A stretch of DNA of 58,937 nt from Moraxella sp. (GTDB lineage: Bacteria; Pseudomonadota; Gammaproteobacteria; Pseudomonadales; Moraxellaceae). A program made the translations under genes and the position numbers. Below are positions 8,335 through 17,342 of this stretch, piece by piece (the stretch's first letter is position 1; each line of letters opens with the position of its first letter). The stretch spans positions 1 through 58,937 of the forward strand of contig JAUNEE010000003.1 in assembly GCA_030525705.1 (NCBI GenBank), read 5' to 3'. Under the pieces are notes generated by a model, which saw nothing but the letters and a program-made list of their open reading frames with translations, did no database searches and was not told where the DNA came from.

Positions 8335-9933
8335 ATGAGCAATAAGCGTTTTGCATTGTTATCCGTCTCGGACAAGGCGGGGATTGTGGAATTTGCCCGT
8401 GGCTTGGTTGAGGCAGACTTTGGCATTTTATCGACAGGCGGTACATTTAAACTGCTAAAAGATGCAGGCATTGACGCCACAGAAGTATCCGCCCACACAG
8501 GCTTTCCCGAAATGATGGACGGACGAGTCAAAACCTTGCACCCCAAAATTCACGGCGGGATTTTGGGTCGCCGTGGCACGGACGATACAGTGATGGGCGA
8601 GCATGGCATTGACAGAATTGACATTGTTGCAGTCAACCTTTATCCATTCGCCGCTACGGTCGCAAAAAGCGATGTTACCATGTCTGACGCCATTGAAAAT
8701 ATTGACATTGGCGGGCCTGCAATGGTGCGAAGCTCCGCTAAAAACCATAAATTTGTCGGCATCATCACAAATCCTGCCGATTATGAAGTGGTGCTAAACG
8801 AACTTAAAGCGGACGGCAAACTCTCCGACAGCACCCGTTTTGACTTGGCGGTCAAAGCCTTTGAACACACCGCCCAATATGATGGCATGATAGCGAGTTT
8901 CTTGGGAGCAAGACTTTTGGAAAAAGGTGAAAATCTGTCCGATGATGCCACCGCCAAAACCCAATTCCCACGCACGTTTAATGCCCAATTTAACAAAGCC
9001 CAAGACTTGCGTTATGGCGAAAATCCACACCAAACCGCAAGCTTTTATGTGGAAAGTGGAGCAAAAGAAGCGTCCATTTCCACCGCCAAACAACTCCAAG
9101 GCAAAGAATTGTCCTATAACAATATTGCCGATACGGACGCTGCCTTGGAATGCGTCAAATCCTTTGCCAAGCCTGCTTGCGTAATTGTTAAACATGCCAA
9201 CCCTTGCGGTGTGGCGGTGTCTTTGGACGGTATTTTGGACGCTTATAATTTGGCGTATGCTACCGACCCAGAGTCTGCCTTTGGGGGCATTATCGCCTTT
9301 AACCGTGAGCTTGACTGCGATACCGCCCAAGCCATCATTGACCGTCAATTTGTGGAAGTCATCATCGCCCCAAGCGTGGCAGATGGCGTGAGCGAGATTG
9401 TCGCCAGCAAGAAAAATGTTCGCTTGCTTGTGTGTGGTGAACTACCAAGTATCAACGAAAGACAAGCCCAATTTGACTATAAGAGAGTTTGTGGTGGACT
9501 TTTGGTACAAGAACAAGACTTGGGAATGATTGACAAGGCGGATTTAAAAGTCGTTACCGAAAAAGCCCCCACCGATGAACAGCTTGACGATTTAATCTTT
9601 GCGTGGAAAGTCGCCAAATATGTCAAATCCAACGCCATCGTCTATGCCAAAAACCGCCAAACGGTCGGAATCGGGGCAGGGCAAATGAGCCGTGTCAATT
9701 CCGCTCGCATTGCAGGCATTAAAGCTGAACACGCAGGGCTGGTGGTAGAAGGAGCGGTCATGGCATCAGACGCATTTTTCCCATTCCGTGACAGCATTGA
9801 TAACGCCGCCAAAGCTGGCATTAAGTGTATTATCCAGCCTGGGGGGTCAATGCGTGATGAGGAAGTGATTGCCGCCGCCAACGAACACGGCATTGCAATG
9901 GTGTTTACGGGAATGCGTCATTTTAGACATTGA
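8335..9933 (+). CDS. purH: Bifunctional AICAR transformylase / IMP cyclohydrolase
   Basis: PurH carries out the last two steps of purine synthesis: formyl transfer from 10-formyl-tetrahydrofolate to AICAR, then closure to IMP. The N-terminal cyclohydrolase domain starts [18 protein letters not shown] and includes STGGTFKLL and [16 protein letters not shown]. The transformylase domain has [39 protein letters not shown] and [16 protein letters not shown]. The ATG at 8335 follows AGGGG and gives 532 residues, close to the usual 529; an earlier in-frame start at 8299 would add an unconserved leader. It has its own promoter and terminator. Confidence 0.97.
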   Translation: MSNKRFALLSVSDKAGIVEFARGLVEADFGILSTGGTFKLLKDAGIDATEVSAHTGFPEMMDGRVKTLHPKIHGGILGRRGTDDTVMGEHGIDRIDIVAVNLYPFAATVAKSDVTMSDAIENIDIGGPAMVRSSAKNHKFVGIITNPADYEVVLNELKADGKLSDSTRFDLAVKAFEHTAQYDGMIASFLGARLLEKGENLSDDATAKTQFPRTFNAQFNKAQDLRYGENPHQTASFYVESGAKEASISTAKQLQGKELSYNNIADTDAALECVKSFAKPACVIVKHANPCGVAVSLDGILDAYNLAYATDPESAFGGIIAFNRELDCDTAQAIIDRQFVEVIIAPSVADGVSEIVASKKNVRLLVCGELPSINERQAQFDYKRVCGGLLVQEQDLGMIDKADLKVVTEKAPTDEQLDDLIFAWKVAKYVKSNAIVYAKNRQTVGIGAGQMSRVNSARIAGIKAEHAGLVVEGAVMASDAFFPFRDSIDNAAKAGIKCIIQPGGSMRDEEVIAAANEHGIAMVFTGMRHFRH

Positions 9934-9948
9934 TTTGTCAGCCCCATC

Positions 9949-9984
9949 AAAAAACAGCCTAGGAAAATTCTTAGGCTGTTTTTT
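9949..9984 (+). terminator. Terminator of purH
   Basis: A perfect 13-bp stem (9949-9961 with 9972-9984) ends in a run of T, 16 bp after the purH stop. Confidence 0.9.
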
Positions 9985-10173
9985 TGAACCATTGTTACAG
10001 CCTTTTAATAATGGTTTAAAAAAAACAAAAACGCTACTCGCCCCATCTTTTTATCATGAACATAGCCAATCAAACCCTAGGTCTATCATGATAGGACAAC
10101 AGGGCAAATCATCGCCCCTGCGGCAGCTGTGGCGTGGTCTGAGTTCGGCGTATAAAGTTTAAAAAACAACCAT

Positions 10174-10257
10174 AAAAAACCTGCATATTATGCACGAAAT
10201 ACGAAAATTTACAGGGCGGTCTATGCGGGAATTTTTATGAGTTTATGCAGGTTTTTT
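10174..10257. repeat. 84-bp element bounded by a perfect 13-bp inverted repeat
   Basis: AAAAAACCTGCAT (10174-10186) is exactly complementary to 10245-10257. Transcribed either way it would fold into a hairpin with a 58-nt interior and a T-rich right arm. It could be a small structured RNA, a spare terminator or a short palindromic element; nothing in the sequence decides this. Confidence 0.5.
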
Positions 10258-10326
10258 CGGCGGTTTACAACATTAGTTTTCTGCCCAAAGTAAGCTTGGA
10301 GAACCCAACGGAAAACTATGTTACCC

Positions 10327-10353
10327 TTCGATAGGCTCAGGGTGAACGGTTTT
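10327..10353 (+). repeat. REP-like 27-bp sequence, copy 2
   Basis: TTCGATAGGCTCA...TGAACGGTTTT matches copy 1 at 5616-5642 at 21 of 27 positions. It lies in convergent intergenic DNA. Confidence 0.5.
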
Positions 10354-10444
10354 GGTGATTTTAAAGTTAAACGACGATAAAATCTGCCCATCCGCTACTT
10401 TGCCAGCCGCCAAACACAACCAACGATTTTTAAATAAATCCATC

Positions 10445-10483
10445 AAAAAGCACCCCGAAAGCCATTTGGTCTTCGGGGTGCTT
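10445..10483 (-). terminator. Terminator of ppiD
   Basis: A 12-bp stem (10448-10459 with 10472-10483), GC-rich at its top, has a T-run on the minus strand. It lies 28 bp past the ppiD stop. Confidence 0.85.
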
Positions 10484-10510
10484 AATAAAATCAAAGTCCA
10501 AGACTAAGCC

Positions 10511-12349
10511 TTACAGGGTTTTTAATGCCTCGTCATTGGTCTGCACCGCATGGACTGTGCGTAGATACTGCAAATAATCCTCTAACAAATCCTGACCTGC
10601 CACATTTTTCATCATGGCGGCAGCGGCGGATTTTTCAGCAGGACTCATGCGGCTTTGAGCTTCTGTTTGCACCTCCCCGCCTGCCATCACACTGGCACCG
10701 ATGTCCGTCTGTACCGCCCACGCCACAACAGCCCCTTTGTCCGCTGGCATGGTGAACATACTGGCACGCTCCGCCTCGCTTAGCGCACTGGTCTGACGGG
10801 TTGCCATGCCAACAGCAGTCAAGCCAGACAGGTTATCTTTGCTAATGGTCGTCGCTTCTTTTTTCGCCGCTTCGAGGGCAAGCTGACTGGCTTTTTCCTT
10901 AACCAGACGGGCTTTAATTTCCCCCGAAGCATTCTCAAGCGTCATAAGTGCCGATGGGCGGTGATTGCTCGGCTGTAGCCACAGCGTTGTCCCTGACAAA
11001 TCAATGTTCGGGCTGACACCACCATCTGCGATGGTAAATTCATCGAATGCCGCACGCACGATGGCAGGCTGACCCAAGATGTCCTGCCCTGTTTCTTTAT
11101 AATTTGGCAATTCTTTAACGCTCAGTTTCATTTCATTGGCGATGTCTTTAATCCCAAAGCCGTCCGCCACTAAGCCGTTAATGGTCGCTACCATATCACC
11201 ATACACCGCGATACGCTTTTGGGCGGTGGCGGTTTTGATAAGCTCATCTTTGACACTCTCAAGGCTTGGGGCATCCCCCATATCTACCACTTTAAAGATG
11301 TGCGTACCGAAGCTTGTGTTCACCGCCGTACTGGTCTGTCCTTTTTCTAACGTACCGATGGCAGCATCCACCTTGCTGGCGTCCGCCCCGAATACGGCAG
11401 GATTATATGCACCCATCGCCCCGCCTGACTTCCCAGAGGGGTCATCTGAATGCGCTTTCGCCAAACTTTCAAAAGACTCGCCTACCGCCAGTGCTTTTAG
11501 CACCGCTTCAGCACGCTTGGCAGCGTCCTCACCTGTCAATAAAATCTGCGCCAGCTCTTTTTGTCCTAAGTTATTATCACGTAGGTAGGTTTGATAGGCT
11601 GCGTTTAACTCTTCTTGGGTGAGCTCTGGCACAGGCACGCTGTCCTCAGACAACTCAATGTAGCTCAAATCCACCATCGCAGGGGCAATCAGCGTCTCTT
11701 TATTGGCATCATAATAGGCACTGATGTCCGCATCTGTCACGGTAACTTGGTCAGCATAGTCTTGCCATGCCAGACGCTTCACCCACAGCTCACGGCTCTC
11801 GAATTGCAAATCCATCAAGCGACTCACCTCAGGCGAGGTATAAATCGCCGTTGCCAACACCCCATTCATCAAGGTACGCAGGTTAATCTGACGACGCTGC
11901 GCTGCAAACAGCATATCACGGGTCATGCCCTGCTGCTGCAAAAACGCCCCAAAACGCTCATTAGAGAACTTACCATCAGCATCTGCAAAGGTCGGCTCTC
12001 TTTGGAGCATGGCAGTGATGGCAGCGTCCGAAACCTGCATACCTAAAGCCGCCGCCTGCTCTTCTAACAAGGTGCGGTCAATCATGGTTTTTAAGGTCTG
12101 CTCAGTCAGTGCCTGCTCGTTAATGGCATCAGCAGGAATGGTCTCAAGCAAACGGGCTCGAGTGGCATTCATCTCGCTTTGTAGGGCGGCAAGCTCAATC
12201 GGCGTATCACCCACTTTTGCTGCCTGCCCTGCATTTAGCTGACCTTGATGAAAATAGCTTTCAAGCCCCATCAATGCCATCGGTGCTAAGCACAGTATCA
12301 TCAAAATCCGACCCGGCCAGCTTTTTAAAAAATCACGCAATTTATCCAT
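10511..12349 (-). CDS. ppiD: PpiD-like periplasmic folding factor
   Basis: The 612-residue protein has the PpiD/SurA layout. A short basic N-terminus and one inner-membrane helix (about residues 14-30, RILMILCLAPMALMGLE) are followed by a SurA_N-like chaperone region (about 40-200). A single parvulin domain (about 260-360) contains QILLTGEDAAKRAEAVL, AKAHSDDPSGKSGG and the closing TSFGTHIFKV. A long helical C-terminal part completes it. It should be anchored in the inner membrane and assist folding of secreted and outer-membrane proteins near the Sec translocon. It lies downstream of hupB, as in many gammaproteobacteria. PpiD parvulin domains often have little isomerase activity, so chaperone function is the safer call. 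Confidence 0.87.
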   Translation of the reverse strand: MDKLRDFLKSWPGRILMILCLAPMALMGLESYFHQGQLNAGQAAKVGDTPIELAALQSEMNATRARLLETIPADAINEQALTEQTLKTMIDRTLLEEQAAALGMQVSDAAITAMLQREPTFADADGKFSNERFGAFLQQQGMTRDMLFAAQRRQINLRTLMNGVLATAIYTSPEVSRLMDLQFESRELWVKRLAWQDYADQVTVTDADISAYYDANKETLIAPAMVDLSYIELSEDSVPVPELTQEELNAAYQTYLRDNNLGQKELAQILLTGEDAAKRAEAVLKALAVGESFESLAKAHSDDPSGKSGGAMGAYNPAVFGADASKVDAAIGTLEKGQTSTAVNTSFGTHIFKVVDMGDAPSLESVKDELIKTATAQKRIAVYGDMVATINGLVADGFGIKDIANEMKLSVKELPNYKETGQDILGQPAIVRAAFDEFTIADGGVSPNIDLSGTTLWLQPSNHRPSALMTLENASGEIKARLVKEKASQLALEAAKKEATTISKDNLSGLTAVGMATRQTSALSEAERASMFTMPADKGAVVAWAVQTDIGASVMAGGEVQTEAQSRMSPAEKSAAAAMMKNVAGQDLLEDYLQYLRTVHAVQTNDEALKTL

Positions 12350-12483
12350 CGATTTACCATCTTATCTTTTGGTCTGCCGTCCAGCCTAGAACGCCAGAGC
12401 CTAAACTCATAAATCCGCCTATCATACGCTAATTTAAAGAAATACTCAAACTAAATTGACACGATTGGTCTAAAAAATGGCAC

Positions 12484-12513
12484 AAAAAAACACACCCATC
12501 GGTGTGCTTTTTT
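12484..12513 (-). terminator. Terminator of hupB
   Basis: Arms with core CACACC/GGTGTG and A- and T-runs, with one bulge, lie 13 bp after the hupB stop. It separates hupB from ppiD. Confidence 0.8.
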
Positions 12514-12525
12514 CGGTCAAGAAAA

Positions 12526-12801
12526 TTAACCGTTGACAGCGTCTTTTAGACCTTTGCCTGCTTTGAAGCTTGGTACTTTGCTGGCAGCGATTTTTAGTGG
12601 CTCGCCAGTTTTTGGGTTACGACCTGTACGAGCGGCACGCTCTTTTACGCTAAACGTACCAAAACCAACCAACACCACATCATCACCACGCTTCATGGCG
12701 TCTGTTAGGGTGTCAATTAGACCATTTAGGGCTTTGGTGGTGTCAGCCTTGGTAAGACCTGACTGCTCGGCAACGGCATCGATTAATTCTGACTTATTCA
12801 T
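12526..12801 (-). CDS. hupB: DNA-binding protein HU-beta
   Basis: This 91-residue histone-like protein bends and wraps DNA as a dimer. [20 protein letters not shown] is a typical HU N-terminus. The arm region [18 protein letters not shown] contains the conserved GFGxF and the RTGRNP tip that intercalates into DNA, with PxFKxGKxLK following. ATG 12801 is chosen over an upstream in-frame start because it restores the family's normal length. It is followed by its own terminator and then ppiD. Confidence 0.96.
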   Translation of the reverse strand: MNKSELIDAVAEQSGLTKADTTKALNGLIDTLTDAMKRGDDVVLVGFGTFSVKERAARTGRNPKTGEPLKIAASKVPSFKAGKGLKDAVNG

Positions 12802-12832
12802 AACAAAATCCTTAACTAGGGAAATAAAGTAA

Positions 12833-12855
12833 CGATTGTGCCACAGACACAATCG
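12833..12855 (-). promoter_or_regulatory. Hairpin in the hupB 5' untranslated region
   Basis: CGATTGTG (12833-12840) pairs perfectly with CACAATCG (12848-12855), an 8-bp stem with a 7-nt loop. It lies 31-53 bp upstream of the hupB ATG. It could affect translation or be a binding site. Confidence 0.35.
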
Positions 12856-13250
12856 CCATGTTTTTCGTATTTTAAAAGCAATGATGAAGTTTTACAAGTG
12901 CTAAATACAACAAAATTCATGCAAATCGCCATTTGGGTTGAATTTTAGGCAAATTTGAACAAACGGGCTGCATTATGCCATAAAAAATCCGCTAATGCTA
13001 GAGCTGCCCAACATTTCATCCACACATCTGCCTAAAAACCCCAAAAAACCCACAACTTATCCGAAAACGTTTTTAAGCCAGCCGCCAAATCGCCTTGCTT
13101 ACCAAATTTACACACAAATATGAAAAAAACACGAAAACCCCCTACCCATCGAGCAAAAAATTCTTTATCATAGCCCTACTTAATTTTTCTCTTCTTTAAG
13201 CACGGTTATTTTGTGCACAACAGAACACTAATCTTGAGGATAATCACCGC
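12856..13250. other. 395-bp noncoding gap between divergent hupB and the next gene
   Basis: The stretch is AT-rich and must hold promoters for both divergent genes. No RNA gene, repeat or protein-like frame is visible, and no single promoter was convincing. Confidence 0.5.
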
Positions 13251-13916
13251 ATGAGCCAAACCAACCCCTCACCCCTTTCTCACTCGCTGCTTAATGTGGT
13301 GCTGGTGCTGGTTGAATCGGCATTAACCTTGGTGCTAAGATTCGATGCCGACCTAAGACGGGTAGTCTATCCGCTCGCCAAAGCAGACACGCTGGTGTGC
13401 ATTCGTACTTATTTGCCTCATACTGAGATTTATGCCAGCTTTACCTATAAGGGCGTCCTGCTTGACCATGAAATGCCTGCTGGCAAACACGCTGCGGACG
13501 TCACTATCAACGCCTATAGCCATCAACTCATCACCGCACTCATCGGTCATAGCCCCGAACAAGTCGACAACCTACAAATGCGAGGCCCTGCCGAAACGGT
13601 CGCCCAAATCAAGCAATTCTTATTACAGCTTGGTGTCGGTGGTATGTTCTCTAGCGTGCTTGGCAAATTCCGCCCGAAAAAAGCCACCACCCCCGAAGAA
13701 AAAGCCGAAAAAGCAAAAAAACGTGACGAAAGGGTCGCCAAGCTCGCCCAAGCCCTCGAAGAAAAAACCCTAGAAGCTGAACGCCTAACCGCTGAAAATC
13801 GCAAACTTACCATACAGCTTAAAGAAACCGAAGGCAAACAAAAAACCACGTTTATCGGCTTTATCATCGCAAGCTTACTGGCGGTCGTGCTTGGCGTATT
13901 ACACTTTTTTATTTAA
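13251..13916 (+). CDS. SCP2/UbiJ-like N-domain with coiled coil and C-terminal membrane anchor (tentative)
   Basis: In this 221-residue protein, residues 10-140 loosely resemble the sterol-carrier/UbiJ lipid-binding fold: hydrophobic helix, basic strand, then ADVTINAYSHQLITALIG and a final helix. This is by pattern only. Residues 145-200 are strongly charged with heptads (Glu/Lys/Arg-rich coiled coil). The last 20 residues (FIGFIIASLLAVVLGVLHFF) form a C-terminal membrane helix, so it would be tail-anchored with its bulk in the cytoplasm. The ATG follows a GAGGAT box. UbiJ supports ubiquinone synthesis, but the gene is not beside ubiE or ubiB here, so the function remains open. Confidence 0.5.
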   Translation: MSQTNPSPLSHSLLNVVLVLVESALTLVLRFDADLRRVVYPLAKADTLVCIRTYLPHTEIYASFTYKGVLLDHEMPAGKHAADVTINAYSHQLITALIGHSPEQVDNLQMRGPAETVAQIKQFLLQLGVGGMFSSVLGKFRPKKATTPEEKAEKAKKRDERVAKLAQALEEKTLEAERLTAENRKLTIQLKETEGKQKTTFIGFIIASLLAVVLGVLHFFI

Positions 13917-13934
13917 TGACCGTTTGAAAAATAA

Positions 13935-13963
13935 TTGTCTAAAAAACAGAAGCTTGTTATAAT
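13935..13963 (+). promoter_or_regulatory. Predicted sigma70 promoter for ndk
   Basis: TTGTCT (13935-13940), a 17-bp spacer and a perfect TATAAT (13958-13963) with an upstream TGT (extended -10) lie 74 bp before the ndk ATG. Confidence 0.65.
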
Positions 13964-14037
13964 AAGAAAGCTTTGTTTGTCGCTTTTTTAAGCAAACAAA
14001 CGTTTTTCTAGTTTCCATTATAGTTAAGGATACCATC

Positions 14038-14469
14038 ATGGCCATCGAACGCACTTTATCTATCATCAAGCCTGACGCGGTTGGCAAAAACCACATCGGC
14101 GACATCATCACTCGCTTCGAAAAAGCAGGTCTTAAGCCTATTGCGATGAAATACAAGCACCTAAGCCAAGCCGACGCTGAAGGCTTCTATGCTGAGCATA
14201 AAGAGCGTGGTTTCTTCGCTGATTTGGTGGCATTTATGACCTCAGGTCCTGTGGTTGTTTCTGTCCTAGAGGGCGAAAACGCTGTTTTGGCACACCGTGA
14301 AATCTTGGGTGCAACCAACCCAGCTGAAGCTGCTGCTGGCACTATCCGTGCAGATTTCGCTGTTAGCATTGATGAAAACGCTGCCCATGGCTCTGACTCT
14401 GTGGCATCTGCTGAGCGTGAAATCGCTTACTTCTTCGGTGCAGACGAAATCTTCCCACGCACCCGCTAA
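14038..14469 (+). CDS. ndk: Nucleoside-diphosphate kinase
   Basis: Ndk moves the gamma-phosphate from ATP to other (deoxy)nucleoside diphosphates through a phosphohistidine. The sequence is full length (143 residues) and typical: [15 protein letters not shown] at the start (nucleotide-binding Lys), [16 protein letters not shown] in the middle, and the active-site NAAHGSDS with H117. It has a strong promoter and shares a bidirectional terminator with phoR. Confidence 0.97.
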   Translation: MAIERTLSIIKPDAVGKNHIGDIITRFEKAGLKPIAMKYKHLSQADAEGFYAEHKERGFFADLVAFMTSGPVVVSVLEGENAVLAHREILGATNPAEAAAGTIRADFAVSIDENAAHGSDSVASAEREIAYFFGADEIFPRTR

Positions 14470-14484
14470 TCCTTAAAGGATAAA

Positions 14485-14513
14485 AAAATGGGCGGTTTTT
14501 ACCGCTCATTTTT
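14485..14513. terminator. Bidirectional terminator between ndk and phoR
   Basis: AAAATGGGCGGT (14485-14496) pairs with 14501-14512 with one G-T pair and a T-rich loop. A/T runs on both sides let it serve both strands. The right arm overlaps the last codons of phoR. Confidence 0.8.
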
Positions 14514-15869
14514 ATGGGCAAATAAAGGCAAAATTACCCAAAAACGCGTCCCCATCCCAAGCGTACTTTCCACCTGTAATGTTCCGCCATGCCGTGCCAG
14601 TGCGTGTTTGGCGATGGCAAGTCCTAGCCCCGTGCCGTGGTTTTTATGAGGGCGTTCTCGTCCTTGACTGGCTCGGTAAAACCGCTCTGTCAAACGTGGT
14701 AAATGGTGCGATGCAATGCCCTCGCCATTATCCGCCACAAAAAACCGTATGTTTTCACCGTCTTTTGCAAGCCCAAGCGTTACGCTTGTGCCTGCCTTGG
14801 TGTGCCAGATGGCATTAAAAGCAAGGTTCGACAAAGCGGCATACAGCATATCATAATCCCCCATCACCCAGCTGTCCTTGCACACGGTTGCCACCACTTG
14901 ATGTCCCTGCCCTGCGTGCAACGCCAACGCTTCCGTGTCTTCTGCAACTTTTTGGCATAAAGCGGACAAATCCACAGGCAAAAAAGTGCTATGCTCGGGA
15001 TTTTCTAGCCGTGACAAGGCAAGCAGATGGTTGATGATGGTCAGCATTTTTTCGCTTTCGTCACGCATCAGCGCCACAAATTGCCCTCGCATGGCATGCT
15101 CTAAATCAGGATATTCCTGCAAGGTCTCTAAAAAACCCTGAATCACCGTCAAAGGCGTCCTAAGCTCATGACTGGCATTCGCCACAAAATCACTACGCAT
15201 GGCATCAAGGCGTTCTTTAGTGCTGACATCTTCACTAAACAAAAGATTCACATCACGCTCGAACGACACCAAGGACAAGGATAGCCATGTCGCCTCCATG
15301 CCCTGCTCTAAAAGGATTTTTTTATGCACAGCGGAGGTGGGGGTCTGCCTTAAAAATACGCCCAACTCGTCACTTTGCCAAAGCTTATCCACTTCTGCCA
15401 AGGGCTGCCCTGATTTTTCATTACCGAATGTTAGGGGATTGTGACTGACCTTGCCCGACAGCTTAAAGTGGCGTTTGGCAAGCTCGCTCGCCCATAGAAC
15501 TTGACCACCTGACCGCACCAGAAGCACGCCCACAGGCAACACCGCCAAAAGCTCATCAAAACGATGTACAAGCTCCGTCATCTGCTGTTTTTGTTTATGG
15601 TAACGCTCATCATTGGCTAAAATGCGTGCCGCCAACAACGCCCACACACTCCTCTCATGAAAGATGGGATAAGACGATGTGCCGTCCAGCCATGCCAAAA
15701 GTCGCCACAGTTGCACGCTTTCATAACACACCAAACAGCATAATAAAAACAGCCCAAAGCACGCCCCCCAAAACAGCCCAAACGCCACGCTGACAATGCC
15801 CACGCACGCAAAAAACAACAACCCCCGATAAAACAGCAGCTCTTTAATGGCACGGGTTAGCACGCTCAT
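14499..15869 (-). CDS. phoR: Phosphate regulon sensor histidine kinase
   Basis: The 456-residue kinase has two N-terminal membrane helices (about 12-48), a linker and a PAS-like domain (about 95-215). The DHp domain has FVANASHELRTPL, with H234 as phospho-acceptor. The HATPase domain shows the N-box at N352, the D380 box (VADNGEGI) and GTGLGL (412-417). It would phosphorylate PhoB under phosphate limitation; in other bacteria this depends on PhoU and the Pst transporter, neither of which is in this window. Its start overlaps the phoB stop by 4 bp, so the two are co-translated. Its own stop lies inside the shared terminator stem. Confidence 0.92.
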   Translation of the reverse strand: MSVLTRAIKELLFYRGLLFFACVGIVSVAFGLFWGACFGLFLLCCLVCYESVQLWRLLAWLDGTSSYPIFHERSVWALLAARILANDERYHKQKQQMTELVHRFDELLAVLPVGVLLVRSGGQVLWASELAKRHFKLSGKVSHNPLTFGNEKSGQPLAEVDKLWQSDELGVFLRQTPTSAVHKKILLEQGMEATWLSLSLVSFERDVNLLFSEDVSTKERLDAMRSDFVANASHELRTPLTVIQGFLETLQEYPDLEHAMRGQFVALMRDESEKMLTIINHLLALSRLENPEHSTFLPVDLSALCQKVAEDTEALALHAGQGHQVVATVCKDSWVMGDYDMLYAALSNLAFNAIWHTKAGTSVTLGLAKDGENIRFFVADNGEGIASHHLPRLTERFYRASQGRERPHKNHGTGLGLAIAKHALARHGGTLQVESTLGMGTRFWVILPLFAHKNER

Positions 15870-16555
15870 ACCTCATCACTAAAGCGGTAGCCCAAGCCAC
15901 GCACTGTTTTGATGTATTGTTCAAGTCCTACCGCCTGCAAGGCGCGTCTTAACCGCCCAATATGCACATCAACCGTCCGCTCCTCGACAAACACATGGTC
16001 GCCCCACACCAAATCCAAAAGCTGAGCTCGGCTATAAGTGCGGTCGGCGTGCGTCACAAAAAAATGCAACAAACGAAACTCGCTCGGGGACAGCATTAAC
16101 GGCTCGCCTGCCACGCTCACACTTTGGACATCTGGATTTAAACTCAGCTTACCAAAGGCAATGGCGGTATCTAGCTTTTGGGGAGCGGCACGTCTAAGCA
16201 GTGCGTTAATACGTGCCACAAGCTCCCTTGGTGAAAACGGCTTAACCACATAATCGTCCGCACCGATGTTTAGCCCCCGCTCTTTATCTACCTCCTCACC
16301 TCGTGCGGTTAGCATAATCACGGGCAACTGCTTGGTGCGAGTATCCGCCCGCAGCCACGCCAACAAATCCACGCCCGAAAGCTTAGGCAGCATCCAGTCA
16401 AGCAGCACCAAATCTGGCAGCTTTTCATTGATTTTATCCTTGGCGTCTTGCCCATCGACACCATGCGTTACTACAAATCCCGCCTGCGTCAAATGAAACG
16501 CAATCAAAGTGTAAATCGGTAGTTCATCTTCCACCACTAAAATATGAGCGGACAT
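15866..16555 (-). CDS. phoB: Phosphate regulon response regulator
   Basis: The OmpR/PhoB-class regulator has 229 residues. The receiver domain has the acidic pair E11/D10 region, the phospho-acceptor D53 in VLLDWMLP, T83 and K105 (KPFSPRE). The C-terminal winged helix ends DVHIGRLRRAL...GLGYRF. It binds pho boxes to activate phosphate-scavenging genes. It is the first gene of phoBR on the minus strand. No pho box was identified by eye. Confidence 0.93.
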   Translation of the reverse strand: MSAHILVVEDELPIYTLIAFHLTQAGFVVTHGVDGQDAKDKINEKLPDLVLLDWMLPKLSGVDLLAWLRADTRTKQLPVIMLTARGEEVDKERGLNIGADDYVVKPFSPRELVARINALLRRAAPQKLDTAIAFGKLSLNPDVQSVSVAGEPLMLSPSEFRLLHFFVTHADRTYSRAQLLDLVWGDHVFVEERTVDVHIGRLRRALQAVGLEQYIKTVRGLGYRFSDEV

Positions 16556-16604
16556 TTTGTTTACTCTTTTTTTATTTTTTATTTTAAATCACAAGCCATC
16601 GATA

Positions 16605-16636
16605 AAAAAACGCCAAACACACGCTTGGCGTTTTTT
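16605..16636 (-). terminator. Terminator of the argS-SPOR operon
   Basis: A perfect 12-bp stem (16605-16616 with 16625-16636) with a T-run on the minus strand lies next to the SPOR gene stop. It overlaps the phoB upstream region. Confidence 0.88.
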
Positions 16637-16637
16637 C

Positions 16638-17333
16638 TTAACGTTTTTGTTCGACCACCACAGAATCAATGCCATTCGACTGCAAGCGTCTATACGCACT
16701 CATCGCCTCGTCCCGTGTCTGCATGGGCAAAGAAACGACTTGGTAGATGGTATTGCCCGTGCCATCGTCCCGCTTTAGCACCTGTGCATCAATGCCCGCC
16801 ATCATCACCTCGGCACGCTTTAAATCAGCGTCATTCGCCAGTTCATAGCTACGCACTTGCAGGATATACGTTGTGCCTGTGCCTGCGCCTGTACTGATAC
16901 TAATGCTCGGCTCTGGCTCATCATAGGTGGCGTCCTCTTCAACCACGGTGATTTCGTCCACCTCGGCAGGTGGGGGCACCTCTGCCTTGACGGTGGTATC
17001 CACCTTTAGGCTAACTACTTTTTCGGGTTTTTCAGCTTGGACGCTCACCTCCTCAGGCACACTTCGAAATTCCTGCTCGGGCAGCACCTCATAAAACTGA
17101 TACTCAGTCACCTCAGAGGCAGTCTCTTCAGGCAAAGGCACCACTTCCACCGCTTGATTCAAGGGCGGAGAGCTATCATTAAAAAATGGCGACAAATAAA
17201 AAAACACCCCCACCATCAAGGCAATCAACGCACCCACAAGCATCATCAAAAGGCTGTACAGCCCGTTTTTTCGCTTGGTTTCTACTTCGTTGTCTATCAC
17301 CCCACGGGCATTCTTTGGCTGTTTTTTTAGCAT
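16638..17333 (-). CDS. SPOR-domain membrane protein (FtsN-like)
   Basis: The 231-residue protein has a basic cytoplasmic N-terminus, one membrane helix (about 29-49), a long Glu/Val/Pro-rich periplasmic linker and a C-terminal SPOR domain (about 150-229, from YILQVRSYELANDADLKRAE to GIDSVVVEQ). SPOR domains bind denuded glycan strands at the division septum, so a role in late cell division like FtsN is likely but inferred. It starts 9 bp after argS, a pairing common in Pseudomonadales, and shares its transcript. Confidence 0.82.
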   Translation of the reverse strand: MLKKQPKNARGVIDNEVETKRKNGLYSLLMMLVGALIALMVGVFFYLSPFFNDSSPPLNQAVEVVPLPEETASEVTEYQFYEVLPEQEFRSVPEEVSVQAEKPEKVVSLKVDTTVKAEVPPPAEVDEITVVEEDATYDEPEPSISISTGAGTGTTYILQVRSYELANDADLKRAEVMMAGIDAQVLKRDDGTGNTIYQVVSLPMQTRDEAMSAYRRLQSNGIDSVVVEQKR

Positions 17334-17342
17334 AGCACCCCC

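Larger units (their letters stand above)
9985..10444. other. 460-bp noncoding region between purH and ppiD
   Basis: Both flanking genes end here, each with its own terminator, so this is convergent intergenic space. I see no credible gene: the open frames lack ribosome sites and protein-like composition. It contains a long inverted-repeat element (10174-10257) and a REP-like copy (10327-10353). Confidence 0.6.

Noticed and set aside
8794..9348. 184-codon open frame antisense to purH
   Set aside because: Lies wholly inside a conserved purH frame and has no recognised motif.
9869..10162. 97-codon frame crossing the purH stop and terminator
   Set aside because: It runs through the purH terminator stem and has no plausible start site or composition.
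10174..10257. 6S RNA, 4.5S RNA or tmRNA in the purH-ppiD gap
   Set aside because: The element is too short and lacks the conserved loops of these RNAs.
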